Position numbers and translations under genes: made by a program
Shown: piece after piece, positions 27,262 to 36,553 of the stretch
How positions within the stretch are numbered: the first letter of the stretch is position 1
Layout: every line of letters begins with the position of its first letter
The notes under the pieces: model-generated
Database searches by the model: none
What the model was told of the DNA's origin: nothing
Seen by the model: the letters and a program-made list of their open reading frames with translations, nothing else
Source of the DNA: Buttiauxella sp049686335
GTDB lineage: Bacteria > Pseudomonadota > Gammaproteobacteria > Enterobacterales > Enterobacteriaceae
Direction of reading: 5' to 3'
Length of the DNA stretch: 64,000 bases
NCBI RefSeq assembly: GCF_049686335.1
Contig: NZ_JBAVHX010000004.1
Coordinates: 824,548-888,547, forward strand

Positions 27262-29076
27262 ATGTTTAGACTAGATATAAATGCACTTAGATTTTTGGCA
27301 GTAATATCAGTTGTATTATTCCATTTTAAAGTGCCCTATACCTCTGGAGGATATTCTGGTGTCGATATTTTCTTTGTGATATCTGGGTATCTCATGCATC
27401 TTATGCTGTCCAAAAACACGCTTAGCCGAGCTAACATAATAATATTTTATAAAAAAAGATTCTCTCGTATTTTTCCAGCGCTAGCTGTATGTTTATTTAT
27501 TTTCTCCATAATTTCTACCACTCTAAGCCCTTTATCTCTTCTGAATAACATCACAATCCAAGTTCTTTCTGCAGTGACTTTTACATCAAATTTATTTTTT
27601 ACCAACGCACTTTCCAGCTATTTTTCACAAACAGCAGATAGTTATATATTCCTCCATACTTGGTCATTGGGATTAGAGTTTCAATATTATTTAATCTTCC
27701 CATTAATTTTATTAAATATACGGAAATTTAAATTTAATGAAAGTTTGGCATTAGCCTTTTCAGCTGTGCTGTCTTTAATTTTTTGCCTGGTAATGGTAAA
27801 CAATGATCAAACAGTAGCATTCTATAACCTCCCATTTCGGGCATGGGAACTACTGATAGGTGCTTATGCCTCGTCAATTGGTGATGTTGTAAAATTAAAG
27901 CCTAAGGCAAAGAAAGCAGTCGAAATCTTCTGCATTTTTGGAATCCTGGCATATGTCATTTTTGGAGGTTCTCCCTCTTCATGGCCTGATGTAAAGGCAA
28001 TTATACCAACCTTACTTACCTTCATTATTTTAGTATTAAAAATTGACAATGATGATATCGCCATTAAAAACACACTTTTCCAAGGGATAGGAAAATGGTC
28101 GTATTCAATATATTTATATCATTGGCCACTGGCATCAATTTTAGTTACGCATAATCTAGAAAATAATATTTTTTTAGTTTTAACATTCTTAGTTCTCTCT
28201 ATTGTTCTTGGATATATATCATATAGATTTGTCGAGAATAATAAACACATCCCTAAGAAAACTATCGCCGTTTTAGCTCTGGTAGCTGTTTTTACACCAG
28301 TGCTTGGGAAATATCTATATTTGCATGAAAAATGGTTGGGTAAAAATGATCTATTATTGGACTCATACAGCAAATACAATATTAATCCTCAATTTAATGG
28401 AAACCCCAAAGATCCAGCAAAAAGTTGTTTTTTAAGCAGCAAAAACCCATCCATTAATGATTACGACTATAGTTATTGTACTAATACAGAAAAACACAAG
28501 AAAACAATTTTATTATTTGGCGATAGCCATGTAGCCGAGTTCTCTAAGGCTATTCGGGAAAAGTACTGGAATTACAATATAATTCAAGCAACTTCCTCTG
28601 GATGCCCGCCTATCATAAATGTTAAAGGTGAAGGGACTTGTCAAACTCTGTTTAACATGGTCTTTAACAAGATTATAAAAGATAAACAAATCGACCTCGC
28701 TATAGTTGGTGCTAACTGGAGTGCTTTTGCTGCAACTAATGATATAATTTCGGGAATAAACAAAACAAACCAATTACTTAAAGAAAAGATACCTACTGTT
28801 AAATTCATTAGTCAAACGAAGAATTATTCCACTTCGCTTCCGATGTTAATCATGAACTCAAAAAACATAAATGATATAGCCCCAACAGAAGATAGTCATA
28901 CTTTCTATAATAAAATGAAGAAAGATCTACCTGCAATTGATTTTATTGATATTTATAATTACGGTTGCCAGAAAGATAAATGCAAATTATTAAATGACGA
29001 TAACGTACCTATGTTCTTTGATAACAACCACTACACATACGAATGGACAAAAAGTATTGTTAATGAATTGTTTTAA
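27262..29076 (+). CDS. OafA/YrhL-type membrane acyltransferase with SGNH domain (prophage cargo)
   Basis: Predicted integral membrane O-acyltransferase of 604 residues. The N-terminal acyltransferase_3 domain has about ten membrane segments, with the family His in RFLAVISVVLFHF (H21) and GGYSGVDIFFVISGYL. The C-terminal periplasmic SGNH domain has GDSH at 420-423 and the DxxH pair D587/H590 in DNNHYTY. Such proteins O-acetylate lipopolysaccharide O-antigen or other surface glycans; the acceptor here cannot be told. It is distinctly AT-rich compared with all neighbours and has intact motifs, suggesting recent acquisition as a lysogenic conversion gene. ATG at 27262 with aggaag upstream; a GTG at 27256 is the alternative. 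Confidence 0.88.
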   Translation: MFRLDINALRFLAVISVVLFHFKVPYTSGGYSGVDIFFVISGYLMHLMLSKNTLSRANIIIFYKKRFSRIFPALAVCLFIFSIISTTLSPLSLLNNITIQVLSAVTFTSNLFFTNALSSYFSQTADSYIFLHTWSLGLEFQYYLIFPLILLNIRKFKFNESLALAFSAVLSLIFCLVMVNNDQTVAFYNLPFRAWELLIGAYASSIGDVVKLKPKAKKAVEIFCIFGILAYVIFGGSPSSWPDVKAIIPTLLTFIILVLKIDNDDIAIKNTLFQGIGKWSYSIYLYHWPLASILVTHNLENNIFLVLTFLVLSIVLGYISYRFVENNKHIPKKTIAVLALVAVFTPVLGKYLYLHEKWLGKNDLLLDSYSKYNINPQFNGNPKDPAKSCFLSSKNPSINDYDYSYCTNTEKHKKTILLFGDSHVAEFSKAIREKYWNYNIIQATSSGCPPIINVKGEGTCQTLFNMVFNKIIKDKQIDLAIVGANWSAFAATNDIISGINKTNQLLKEKIPTVKFISQTKNYSTSLPMLIMNSKNINDIAPTEDSHTFYNKMKKDLPAIDFIDIYNYGCQKDKCKLLNDDNVPMFFDNNHYTYEWTKSIVNELF

Positions 29077-29078
29077 CC

Positions 29079-29113
29079 AAAATATTAGCGCCATTAGTTG
29101 GCGCTAATATTTT
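29079..29113. terminator. Bidirectional-looking terminator after the acyltransferase
   Basis: Perfect 14-bp stem aaaatattagcgcc / ggcgctaatatttt with a 7-nt loop, directly after the acyltransferase stop. T-rich on either strand. Confidence 0.88.
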
Positions 29114-29121
29114 ATGAATCG

Positions 29122-30216
29122 ATGATTAATCCACAAGAACTCGATACAGGAAAATGGATTTGCGAATGCTACCCCGCCGGGCGTGGTGGGCGCCGTGTGC
29201 GTAAGCAGTTCGCTACGAAAGGCGAAGCGTTGGCATTTGAACTGCACACCATGGAGGAAGCGACCAATAAGCCCTGGTTAGGTGAAGCAGCAGATCACCG
29301 CAGGCTAAGCGAGGTAGTCACGCTTTGGTACAACCTGCACGGAAAATCCCTAACCGCAGGTGAGCGCGTTTTTAACAAACTCAAATTAGTTGTCGAAGCC
29401 CTGCAAGATCCCCTGGCGACAGACTTCACAGCTAAGCAGTTCGCCCACTATCGAGACAAACGTCTGTCAGGAGAGATTTACTTTAACGAGAAGTGGAAGA
29501 ATGGCGCGGACCCGGTCACCATCAATCTTGAGCAAAGCTATCTAAGCAGCGTGTTCAACGAACTATCGAGCCTTGGAGAATGGACACAACCGAATCCATT
29601 AGAAACCATGCGGAAATTTACCACTGCCGAGAAAGAGATGGCCTGGCTCACGCATGAACAAATAACAGAACTCCTGGCGGCATGTAATCGGCTTGGCGAA
29701 GATTTAACTCTAATAGTTAAGGTTTGCCTGAGTACCGGCGCACGCTGGCGTGAGGCTGAAAATCTGGGACGTTCACAGATATAAAAACACAAGATCACTT
29801 TCGTTCGGACGAAGGGAAAGAAAAACCGCAGCATTCCAATCAGCAAAGAACTTTATGAAGAACTGACTGCTCGCAAGACTGACAAGCTTTTCAAGGAATG
29901 CTACTTCCAGTTTATGGGTGCCGTAGATTCAACGTCTATCAAGCTGCCTCGCGGCCAGCTCACCCACGTTCTACGCCATACTTTCGCAGCACACTTCATG
30001 ATGTCGGGTGGCAACATTCTGGCACTACAGCGCATCCTTGTTCACCACGATATTAAAATGACGATGCGTTATGCTCACCTCGCTCCCGATCACCTGGACA
30101 CCGCTTTGCGGTACAACCCTTTAGCCACAATGCCGCCCCTACCTCAAGATAATAGTGGCGACAAAATGGCGGCAGAGGTTGGTAATCCCCCTATTTCCTC
30201 CCCACTCACCGCCTGA
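29122..30216 (+). pseudogene. int: P2-type tyrosine integrase, interrupted by one in-frame stop
   Basis: The reading frame from MINPQELDTGKWICECYPAGR to the end at 30216 is open except for TAA at 29782-29784, which falls after GARWREAENLGRSQI. The catalytic region continues in the same frame after the stop: THVLRHTFAAHFMM (HxxR), QRILVHHD, MRYAH (Tyr). The usual P2 N-terminus (MAIKKLDDG) is altered, and no clear ribosome site precedes the ATG. Without readthrough the catalytic His/Arg/Tyr are lost, so the element probably cannot excise by itself. Confidence 0.88.
30156..30175. repeat. Prophage 20-bp direct repeat, right copy
   Basis: Identical to 24910-24929; here it lies within the last codons of int (GDKMAAE). 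Confidence 0.65.
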
Positions 30217-30274
30217 TTAAGTCATTGATAAACAAGTAACTCATTGTTTTTACTAACCCATTTACATAAATGGT

Positions 30275-30295
30275 TTTTTTATTGCCTGAAATTTA
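30275..30295. repeat. Prophage attachment site, right copy (int side)
   Basis: Copy of 24846-24866; one additional T precedes it. The sequence to its right returns to chromosomal genes. Confidence 0.85.
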
Positions 30296-30488
30296 GACCC
30301 TTTCAGATCAACAGCTTGCTACTCTCCTTCTTGCCCCTAGCGACTGCATAGCGGTACAAACCATGTCCCGGTCATATTCAGCATGGATGCACCTCTCCTT
30401 TTACGGTATGTGTGTTATTGCCCATACTTTTTATGGAGCAAGCTGATATGAGGGGATACATGATGCTCCTAAAAGGCAGTCACTCCCT

Positions 30489-31724
30489 TTATGGGTGGTG
30501 AACGTCCCGGCGTAATCCTGACCGTCGTCGCCCCACGATATGGTTCGCCACCAGCAGACAAATCATCACAGCAAACCCACCACCAGAACTCAGATACAAC
30601 ACCCATGCGGGATCGTAAATATCAGCTGCGAACCCTGCGATGACGGGCAAAATTAGCGTGATAATAAGCTGAAAGCGCCACGCCTTCGCCATCGCTCTGC
30701 CGGTTATCGAGGCGGGAAAGGTCTGCATGATATTTAACGTCGCCAGTACGTAGACGATGTTAGTAAAGATATGCGCCATAACAATCAATAACATCGCCAA
30801 CCATTGCCTGTCCGTGATGGAAACCAGGGCATAGCAGCAAATAAACAGCGCAAGCGAAATGATAAGCACATTGATTTTCCCCGTGTGGCGTTGCAAATGC
30901 GCTTCAGACAATAGCAACGGGCCAATAAGTTGCCCCACACTTCGCGCCAATAACAACATCAGCCCTGAGCCTGAAGAACTGCCACCAAAGTTTGGAGCCA
31001 GCGCGGGTAACAGGGCCATGGCGGGTGCGCCAACGAAGGCAATTGCTGGAAGAAACAGCAGGCTACGGCGTTGTAGCTGTGTGAGTTCTCGCCAGTTGAG
31101 GTTGGATATAACCTCCCCATTTTCCTGAGCAGACACCGGCCGATACGCCCTGTGAGCAGCGAAAAGCAGAACGATCCCGAGCACAAAACTCATCGCATCG
31201 AGGGCGAGAAGCGATGCCACCGCGATATGCCCATACAGCAACGTGCCAATGCCGATGCCAAGAATAACGTTTGCCGCGAATATAAATGTTTCCAGGCCAG
31301 AGGCTGCGGGGAGTTCTGCCGGTTTCAGGCCGCTTTTTAATGTCTGGCTTAATACCGGCACCATCATGCCACTCGCAAAAGCCGCCACCGCCTGGCTTGA
31401 AAGTAACAGAATAAGGTTGTCGCTAAATAACGACCATGCAGGCAATGCCAGCCCCACCAGCCCTATGACTTCACAAAAAATCATTACTGGAATGGGAGCC
31501 ATTTTGGTGAGCAGTTTTTCTGCCAGATAACTTCCCGGAAAGCCTGGCGCTAGCGCGAGAATATAGGCAAGTGTAAGTACCGAGGGTTTCGCTTCGAGGG
31601 CGAGGAGCTTTCCAAAAACAATGACGTAAGTCAGCCCGTTCCCAACAGACGAGAGCAGTAATGCCGCCCCAAGCAGGGCAAACCAGCGATGCTGGCGAAG
31701 CGTACGCAGAATGAGAAAAAACAT
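30489..31724 (-). CDS. MFS transporter (MFS_3-like)
   Basis: Inner-membrane protein of 411 residues with about 12 hydrophobic segments and an Arg/His-rich C-terminus. Features such as SVGNGLTYVIVFGKLLAL and ASGMMVPVLSQTLK resemble the MFS_3/EntS-like exporters. No K-12 gene at this place corresponds. Substrate unknown; an exporter of a small hydrophobic compound is an inference from family only. It lies downstream of rcdA on the same strand, separated by 157 bp. Confidence 0.75.
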   Translation of the reverse strand: MFFLILRTLRQHRWFALLGAALLLSSVGNGLTYVIVFGKLLALEAKPSVLTLAYILALAPGFPGSYLAEKLLTKMAPIPVMIFCEVIGLVGLALPAWSLFSDNLILLLSSQAVAAFASGMMVPVLSQTLKSGLKPAELPAASGLETFIFAANVILGIGIGTLLYGHIAVASLLALDAMSFVLGIVLLFAAHRAYRPVSAQENGEVISNLNWRELTQLQRRSLLFLPAIAFVGAPAMALLPALAPNFGGSSSGSGLMLLLARSVGQLIGPLLLSEAHLQRHTGKINVLIISLALFICCYALVSITDRQWLAMLLIVMAHIFTNIVYVLATLNIMQTFPASITGRAMAKAWRFQLIITLILPVIAGFAADIYDPAWVLYLSSGGGFAVMICLLVANHIVGRRRSGLRRDVHHP

Positions 31725-31881
31725 CAGTTATCCCTTATCAACAAGCACAAAGAAGTCGCCGACTTTTCGTCGGTTTAAAAGCTGTGTTTATTGCGAAGGA
31801 AAAAACTACATTGGTCAGAGACTCATATTAAGAAACTGCATCAAACTCTAGCTAACAATACGCAGAAAATCACCTGGCAAT

Positions 31882-32427
31882 TTATCCAATAATTTTCGCC
31901 AGCATTCTGCTGAGATCATCGCGGCTTAATGGATGCCGGTCCGTCACATAATGCAAGGTCATGCCTTCGATAAAAGCATCCAGCGTACGGGCAGTTATCG
32001 GGTCAAAGAAGGCCTCCAGCACTTGTTGGCTGCGACACATCCAGTCTTGCATGATGATTTTTACAGCGGGGTTACGATTGGCGTAGGCATAAAGTTGATA
32101 CATCACTTGCAGATTGTAGGAGGTTGCAATTTTCTCACCGCAAATCATATCCACGATAGCCTCGCAGGCTTCATCGCGATTACCCGCTTGTTTCATTCGC
32201 GCACGATACTCATCTGACATTTGAATGGCGAATTGCGTGAATGCCTCACTCAGCAAAGATTCAATTCCGTCGAAATAATAGGTCATTGAACCTAACGAAA
32301 CGTCAGCTGCTTCAGCAATTTTACGGTGCGTAATATGGCTAATTCCGTGCTCTACCAGCATATCCAGTGTCGCTTGTAGAATGCGTTCACGTCGGTCGGG
32401 ATCGTTACGGCGCGGGGCTTTGCTCAT
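31882..32427 (-). CDS. rcdA: TetR-family regulator RcdA
   Basis: TetR/AcrR regulator of 181 residues. The N-terminal HTH includes ITHRKIAEAADVSLGSMTYYF, and the ligand domain matches E. coli RcdA/YbjK (TARTLDAFIEGMTLHYVTDRHPLSRDD). In E. coli it acts on biofilm and stress genes, including csgD. I chose the ATG at 32427; the frame extends to 32481 without family similarity. Divergent from ybjJ across about 106 bp, so it may control that promoter. Confidence 0.9.
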   Translation of the reverse strand: MSKAPRRNDPDRRERILQATLDMLVEHGISHITHRKIAEAADVSLGSMTYYFDGIESLLSEAFTQFAIQMSDEYRARMKQAGNRDEACEAIVDMICGEKIATSYNLQVMYQLYAYANRNPAVKIIMQDWMCRSQQVLEAFFDPITARTLDAFIEGMTLHYVTDRHPLSRDDLSRMLAKIIG

Positions 32428-32533
32428 TATTTTCACTCGTTTAAACCAGACTAAAAAGAGTTTACCAGGCAATGTGTACAAATGTACACGATCTTGCTAG
32501 TGTAATTCTCATTCATCGCCAACCGGTATTTCC

Positions 32534-33757
32534 ATGTCTGCCGCTATTAGCCAACGTAAAGCGACTCAACGTCGCACCTGGGCATTATTCGCCTTCTTCT
32601 TTCTGCCTGGTCTTGTGATGGCCTCCTGGGCAACACGTACTCCTGCTATTCGTGACACGCTCAGCGTGTCGACCGCAGGGATGGGGATTGTACTGTTCGG
32701 CCTGTCGATTGGTTCGATGAGCGGTATTCTCTGTTCCGGTTGGCTGGTTAAACGTTTTGGAACACGCAATATAATCCGCAGCGGCATGACGTTGATGGTG
32801 ACCGGCATGTTGGTGATGGGCGTTGCACTTTTCCTTTCGTCCCCATGGCTGTTCGCACTAGGGCTGGCGATTTTAGGTGCCGGGCTTGGCTCGTCCGAAG
32901 TGGCGATGAACGTCGAAGGTGCCATTGTTGAAGGCCTGCTGAAAAAAACGGTGCTACCGATGATGCACGGTTTTTACAGCCTCGGAACCCTGGCCGGCGC
33001 AGGTATCGGTATGAGTCTGACGGCCTTTAACGTCACGGCTTATGGGCATTTGTTGGTGATTGGCTTAATCGTCATTACACCGATTGTTATCGCGATCACC
33101 GCAATCCCCCATGGGGTCGGTAAAAACAATGCCGATGCGAATTCCGCCGATCCGCACCAACCGCACCCGCCCTTTTATAAAGATCTGCAACTGATTCTGA
33201 TTGGCACGATTGTGCTGGCGATGGCGTTTGCAGAAGGTTCTGCCAACGACTGGTTGCCACTGCTGATGGTCGACGGTCATGGTTTTAGCCCGACATCCGG
33301 CTCAATGATTTATGTCGGGTTTACACTGGGTATGACAGTGGGTCGCTTTACCGGCGGTTGGTTTATCGACCGCTACAGCCGTGTGACGGTGGTTCGTGCC
33401 TGTGCAGTAATGGGGATTTTAGGCATCGGCCTCATCATCTTTGTCGATAATACCTTTGTGGCGGGCATTTCCGTCATCCTGTGGGGACTGGGGACGTCGC
33501 TCGGCTTCCCGCTGACAATTTCTGCCGCAGGGGATACCGGTCCTGACCCGGCGACACGCGTCAGTGTCGTTGCCGCTTCAGGTTATATTGCGTTCCTCGT
33601 GGGGCCGCCGCTGCTGGGCTTCCTCGGTGAATATTACGGCCTACGTCTGGCTATGCTGGTCGTACTGAGTTTGATGGTGGTAGCAGCCCTGGTTGCGAAA
33701 GCCGTTGCTAAACCCACAGAACTTGAACCTGAGTTAATTCAACGGAGTAATCGATGA
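32534..33757 (+). CDS. ybjJ: MFS transporter YbjJ
   Basis: Membrane protein of 407 residues with about 12 segments, collinear with E. coli YbjJ (FFFLPGLVMASWATRTPAIRD, MAFAEGSANDWLPLLMVDGH). Substrate not established. Its stop overlaps the ybjI start (ATGA), so transport and the phosphatase are coupled. Confidence 0.92.
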   Translation: MSAAISQRKATQRRTWALFAFFFLPGLVMASWATRTPAIRDTLSVSTAGMGIVLFGLSIGSMSGILCSGWLVKRFGTRNIIRSGMTLMVTGMLVMGVALFLSSPWLFALGLAILGAGLGSSEVAMNVEGAIVEGLLKKTVLPMMHGFYSLGTLAGAGIGMSLTAFNVTAYGHLLVIGLIVITPIVIAITAIPHGVGKNNADANSADPHQPHPPFYKDLQLILIGTIVLAMAFAEGSANDWLPLLMVDGHGFSPTSGSMIYVGFTLGMTVGRFTGGWFIDRYSRVTVVRACAVMGILGIGLIIFVDNTFVAGISVILWGLGTSLGFPLTISAAGDTGPDPATRVSVVAASGYIAFLVGPPLLGFLGEYYGLRLAMLVVLSLMVVAALVAKAVAKPTELEPELIQRSNR

Positions 33758-34569
33758 GTGTGAAATTAATTGCCGTCGACATGGATGGAACGTTCCTGGA
33801 CGATAATAAAGAGTACAACCGCGCACGTTTTGCTGAGCTTTATGCGCAGATGAAAGCGCAAGGAATTCGGTTTGTGGTCGCCAGCGGCAACCAGTATTAC
33901 CAGTTAATTTCATTTTTCCCGGAGATTGCCCACGAGATTTCTTTCGTTGCCGATAACGGTGGTTGGGTAGTCACCGAAGGCAAAGATACCTTCAACGGTG
34001 AGTTGACCCAACAGCAGTTCAACACGGTTATCGACCATCTGCTGACGATACCGCATGTGGATATCATCGCCTGTGGCAAGCGCAACGGTTATACCCTGAA
34101 AAGCTATGACGACGAGTTCAAAAAGCTGGCTGCTATGTACTATCACCGCCTTGAGTTCGTCGATAATTTCTCCGGGCTCGACGACGTCTTCTTTAAATTT
34201 GCCCTGAATCTGCCTGATAGTTTACTGGATGACACCATGAGTTCGCTGGCAGAACAATTCGAAGGCATTATGGTGCCGGTTTCCAGTGGTCATGGTTCAA
34301 TTGATCTGATCATTCCTGGCATTCATAAAGCTAACGGCTTGCGAATTCTGCAGGATAAATGGGGTATTGATGACAGCGAAGTGGTGACGTTTGGCGATGG
34401 CGGTAATGATATCGAAATGCTGCGTCATGCCAGGTATGGTTTTGCGATGGCGAATGCCCCAGAAAAGATTAAGCAAATCGCCTCTTATCAGGCAGGACAT
34501 TGCAACCAGCAAGGTGTGCTGGATGTCATTGAAAAAGTGCTGAAAAAAGAAACGCCGTTTGACGTGTGA
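33754..34569 (+). CDS. ybjI: HAD-type (Cof subfamily) phosphatase YbjI
   Basis: Cytosolic HAD phosphatase of 271 residues as in E. coli YbjI. Motif I DMDGTFLDDN (nucleophile Asp 9, acid Asp 11), a C2 cap, and motif IV GDGGNDIEML. E. coli YbjI acts on flavin-pathway phosphates such as FMN and the pyrimidine intermediate; the same is likely. Confidence 0.93.
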   Translation: MSVKLIAVDMDGTFLDDNKEYNRARFAELYAQMKAQGIRFVVASGNQYYQLISFFPEIAHEISFVADNGGWVVTEGKDTFNGELTQQQFNTVIDHLLTIPHVDIIACGKRNGYTLKSYDDEFKKLAAMYYHRLEFVDNFSGLDDVFFKFALNLPDSLLDDTMSSLAEQFEGIMVPVSSGHGSIDLIIPGIHKANGLRILQDKWGIDDSEVVTFGDGGNDIEMLRHARYGFAMANAPEKIKQIASYQAGHCNQQGVLDVIEKVLKKETPFDV

Positions 34570-34586
34570 TTTTAAATAGAAGGTTA

Positions 34587-34647
34587 ATGACGCTGCGCTT
34601 ATCCAGCCTGGATTGGCCATTCGCAGACCTGATAAGCGCAGCGTCAT
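34587..34647. repeat. REP-type inverted repeat at the ybjI-ybiR junction
   Basis: Perfect 17-bp inverted repeat (atgacgctgcgcttatc and its complement) separated by 27 nt, with REP core gctgcgcttatc. It also separates the convergent ybjI and ybiR and could stop transcription from both. Confidence 0.85.
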
Positions 34648-34654
34648 CCGACAT

Positions 34655-35764
34655 TTATATCAGGTACAGCAAACCATACCCCACCACTGCTGCCCACACT
34701 AACATCGGCAATGAATAGAAGTGAAAACGCACCCATATACGGCGGTCGTTAGCCATACGTAGGGCAATCAAATTCGCCAGTGAACCGGGCAACAGGCCAA
34801 ATCCACCAATGTTCACCGCGAAGGCGAGCAACACCGACGCAGGGACGTAATTGAGCAGTAAAATAGTCGAAGGAACATTACTAATCACCTGCGACAATCC
34901 GATACCCAGTACGAACAGACCATCCGTTGAAAGCTGATTAATACCGGTTAATGCATGTTGTAATATCGGCAACTGCGTTATCAGATAGACATCGATAAAC
35001 ATCACCATAAATACCAACAGCAAACTCCAGTCGATACTCAGCAATACTTTCCTGGCCAGCAGGAGAAAACCAATGGCTACGATCAGCAGGCCCCAGATTT
35101 CTTGCTTTAGCTCAAGCGCGACAATGAAAACCCCGTACAACGCTACACAACTCAGCACCAGTCGCGGCTGCCAGTCATGTTTTTTATCATGAGCCTGATA
35201 AACGAGTTTTTTATTCGGGAAACAGAACCAGCAAAGCACTAACAGGCTAAGCGTGATCGCCAGGGCCAGCGGAGCCATTTGCCAGCTAAAAGCCCCGAAC
35301 GATAAGCCTGAGCGCCCCCATAGCAAAATGTTCTGCGGATTACCAATCGGCGTCAGCATGGAGCCCGCATTGACCGCTAACGCTTCAAAGATAATCAGCC
35401 GGTTAATCGGGATTGCACATAACTTTTTCAGTGTGATGGTCAGCGGCACGATAATAAACAGTGCCACGTCATTGGTCAGAAACGTTGAGAGCAGTGCCGC
35501 CGCGCTGACTAAAAACAGAGCCAGCGTTCGCTCATTATCAAAGCGCTTCACCATACGACGGCCCAACACATCGAAATAACCACTCAGCTCCACGCCTTTG
35601 GTCAGCATCATTAAGCCCGCGAGCGTAATAATGGTGTGCCAGTCGATGGCATTAACCCAAAGCTTGGGATGGAAAGGTGTGACAAAACACAATGCCAAAC
35701 CGATAAGAAGCAATAAATGAAGGAATCGATCGCGAGCAAATGGGCGAACCAGGGTTAACAACAT
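34655..35764 (-). CDS. ybiR: Putative anion/ion transporter YbiR
   Basis: Integral membrane protein of 369 residues of the ArsB/NhaD-like (CitMHS) class, matching E. coli YbiR (TFLTNDVALFIIVPLT, LTPIGNPQNILLWGRSG, GLSQVISNVPSTILLLNYVP). Substrate unknown. It begins 2 nt after the mntR stop, so it is in the mntR operon and may relate to manganese homeostasis. Confidence 0.9.
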   Translation of the reverse strand: MLLTLVRPFARDRFLHLLLLIGLALCFVTPFHPKLWVNAIDWHTIITLAGLMMLTKGVELSGYFDVLGRRMVKRFDNERTLALFLVSAAALLSTFLTNDVALFIIVPLTITLKKLCAIPINRLIIFEALAVNAGSMLTPIGNPQNILLWGRSGLSFGAFSWQMAPLALAITLSLLVLCWFCFPNKKLVYQAHDKKHDWQPRLVLSCVALYGVFIVALELKQEIWGLLIVAIGFLLLARKVLLSIDWSLLLVFMVMFIDVYLITQLPILQHALTGINQLSTDGLFVLGIGLSQVISNVPSTILLLNYVPASVLLAFAVNIGGFGLLPGSLANLIALRMANDRRIWVRFHFYSLPMLVWAAVVGYGLLYLI

Positions 35765-35766
35765 TC

Positions 35767-36234
35767 CTACTTAAATCCTCGCTGCTCACTAAATAAGCGA
35801 AATGCTGCCAAAGTTTCTTCGCTGACGTGATGTTCGACCCCTTCGGCGTCGATTCTTGCGGTTTCCGGGCTAATCCCCAACGCGAGGAAAAAGTTCTCGA
35901 CGATCTGATGACGTTCGCGGCTAATTTGCGCCAGCTTTTCACCTTCAGCAGTCAAAAACACACCGCGCCACGGAATTTGCTCAATAAGCCCAACTGAGGC
36001 GAGTCTTTTCAACATTTTCGCAACAGTTGGCTGAGAAACACCGAGTCGCGCCGCCATGTCTACCTGGCGCACTTCCCCCACTTCGCGAATCAAATCTGAA
36101 ATCAACTCAACGTAGTCATCTATTAATTCACGACGGTGCGCTTCCCGCACCTGTCGAAAGCCTTCGACATGCTCTTCAACGTTTACCAACTGCGTCACTT
36201 TCTGTTTATTCTTTTGGCCAGGCGTACGGCTCAT
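35767..36234 (-). CDS. mntR: Manganese-responsive regulator MntR
   Basis: DtxR/MntR-family repressor of 155 residues as in E. coli. Winged-helix DNA-binding domain (VRQVDMAARLGVSQPTVAKMLKRL) and dimerisation domain (ERHQIVENFFLALG, EGVEHHVSEETL) with metal-ligand His/Glu residues. It binds Mn(II) and represses mntH and mntS. Divergent from mntS with an MntR-like palindrome between them. Confidence 0.95.
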   Translation of the reverse strand: MSRTPGQKNKQKVTQLVNVEEHVEGFRQVREAHRRELIDDYVELISDLIREVGEVRQVDMAARLGVSQPTVAKMLKRLASVGLIEQIPWRGVFLTAEGEKLAQISRERHQIVENFFLALGISPETARIDAEGVEHHVSEETLAAFRLFSEQRGFK

Positions 36235-36343
36235 GATGCTTCCTCATGCAGTGGCGCGGCATCGTCCAATGACGACGTTCGGCCCCATTGTAAACCAGCA
36301 TCACGTAAGCACAAAAATTTAACGAATTAGCAATAGCTATACA

Positions 36344-36361
36344 ATATAGCCTATGCTATAT
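36344..36361. promoter_or_regulatory. MntR operator before mntS
   Basis: Palindrome atatagcctatgctatat (7-bp perfect arms, 4-bp centre), similar to the MntR box, 64 nt before the mntS start codon. Confidence 0.75.
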
Positions 36362-36424
36362 CTGTATGTAATGCAGTCAGCCCGAAAAGGAATCAAGGGC
36401 AGCAGAGGTGAACAGGAGGATATA

Positions 36425-36553
36425 ATGAACGAATTTAAAAGGTGCATGAGCGTGTTTACACATTCCCCGTTTCAAGTGCGGCTAATGCTGCTCAATATGT
36501 TATGTGATTGGGTTTCCGGGAAACCGCAGCAGGGCGAAAAACCTAAGTCGTAG
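36425..36553 (+). CDS. mntS: Small protein MntS (manganese chaperone/exporter inhibitor)
   Basis: 42-residue protein MNEFKRCMSVFTHSPF... nearly identical in plan to E. coli MntS (formerly the rybA region). ATG with aggagg 4 nt upstream. In E. coli it is made when Mn is scarce, raises intracellular Mn and is repressed by MntR; the operator upstream supports the same control. Confidence 0.93.
   Translation: MNEFKRCMSVFTHSPFQVRLMLLNMLCDWVSGKPQQGEKPKS

Larger units (their letters stand above)
24846..30295. mobile_element. P2-like prophage remnant integrated at the 3' end of rybB
   Basis: Bounded by a 21-bp direct repeat (24846-24866 and 30275-30295; T6 then attgcctgaaattta). Inside the repeats, from the left, are ogr and fragments of tail genes T, E', E and FI on the minus strand, a cargo acyltransferase, and an integrase fragment reading toward the right att. 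The order ogr-end / tail / int-end is that of P2 integrated in reverse. Capsid, terminase, lysis and replication genes are gone, leaving about 5.4 kb. Confidence 0.88.
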
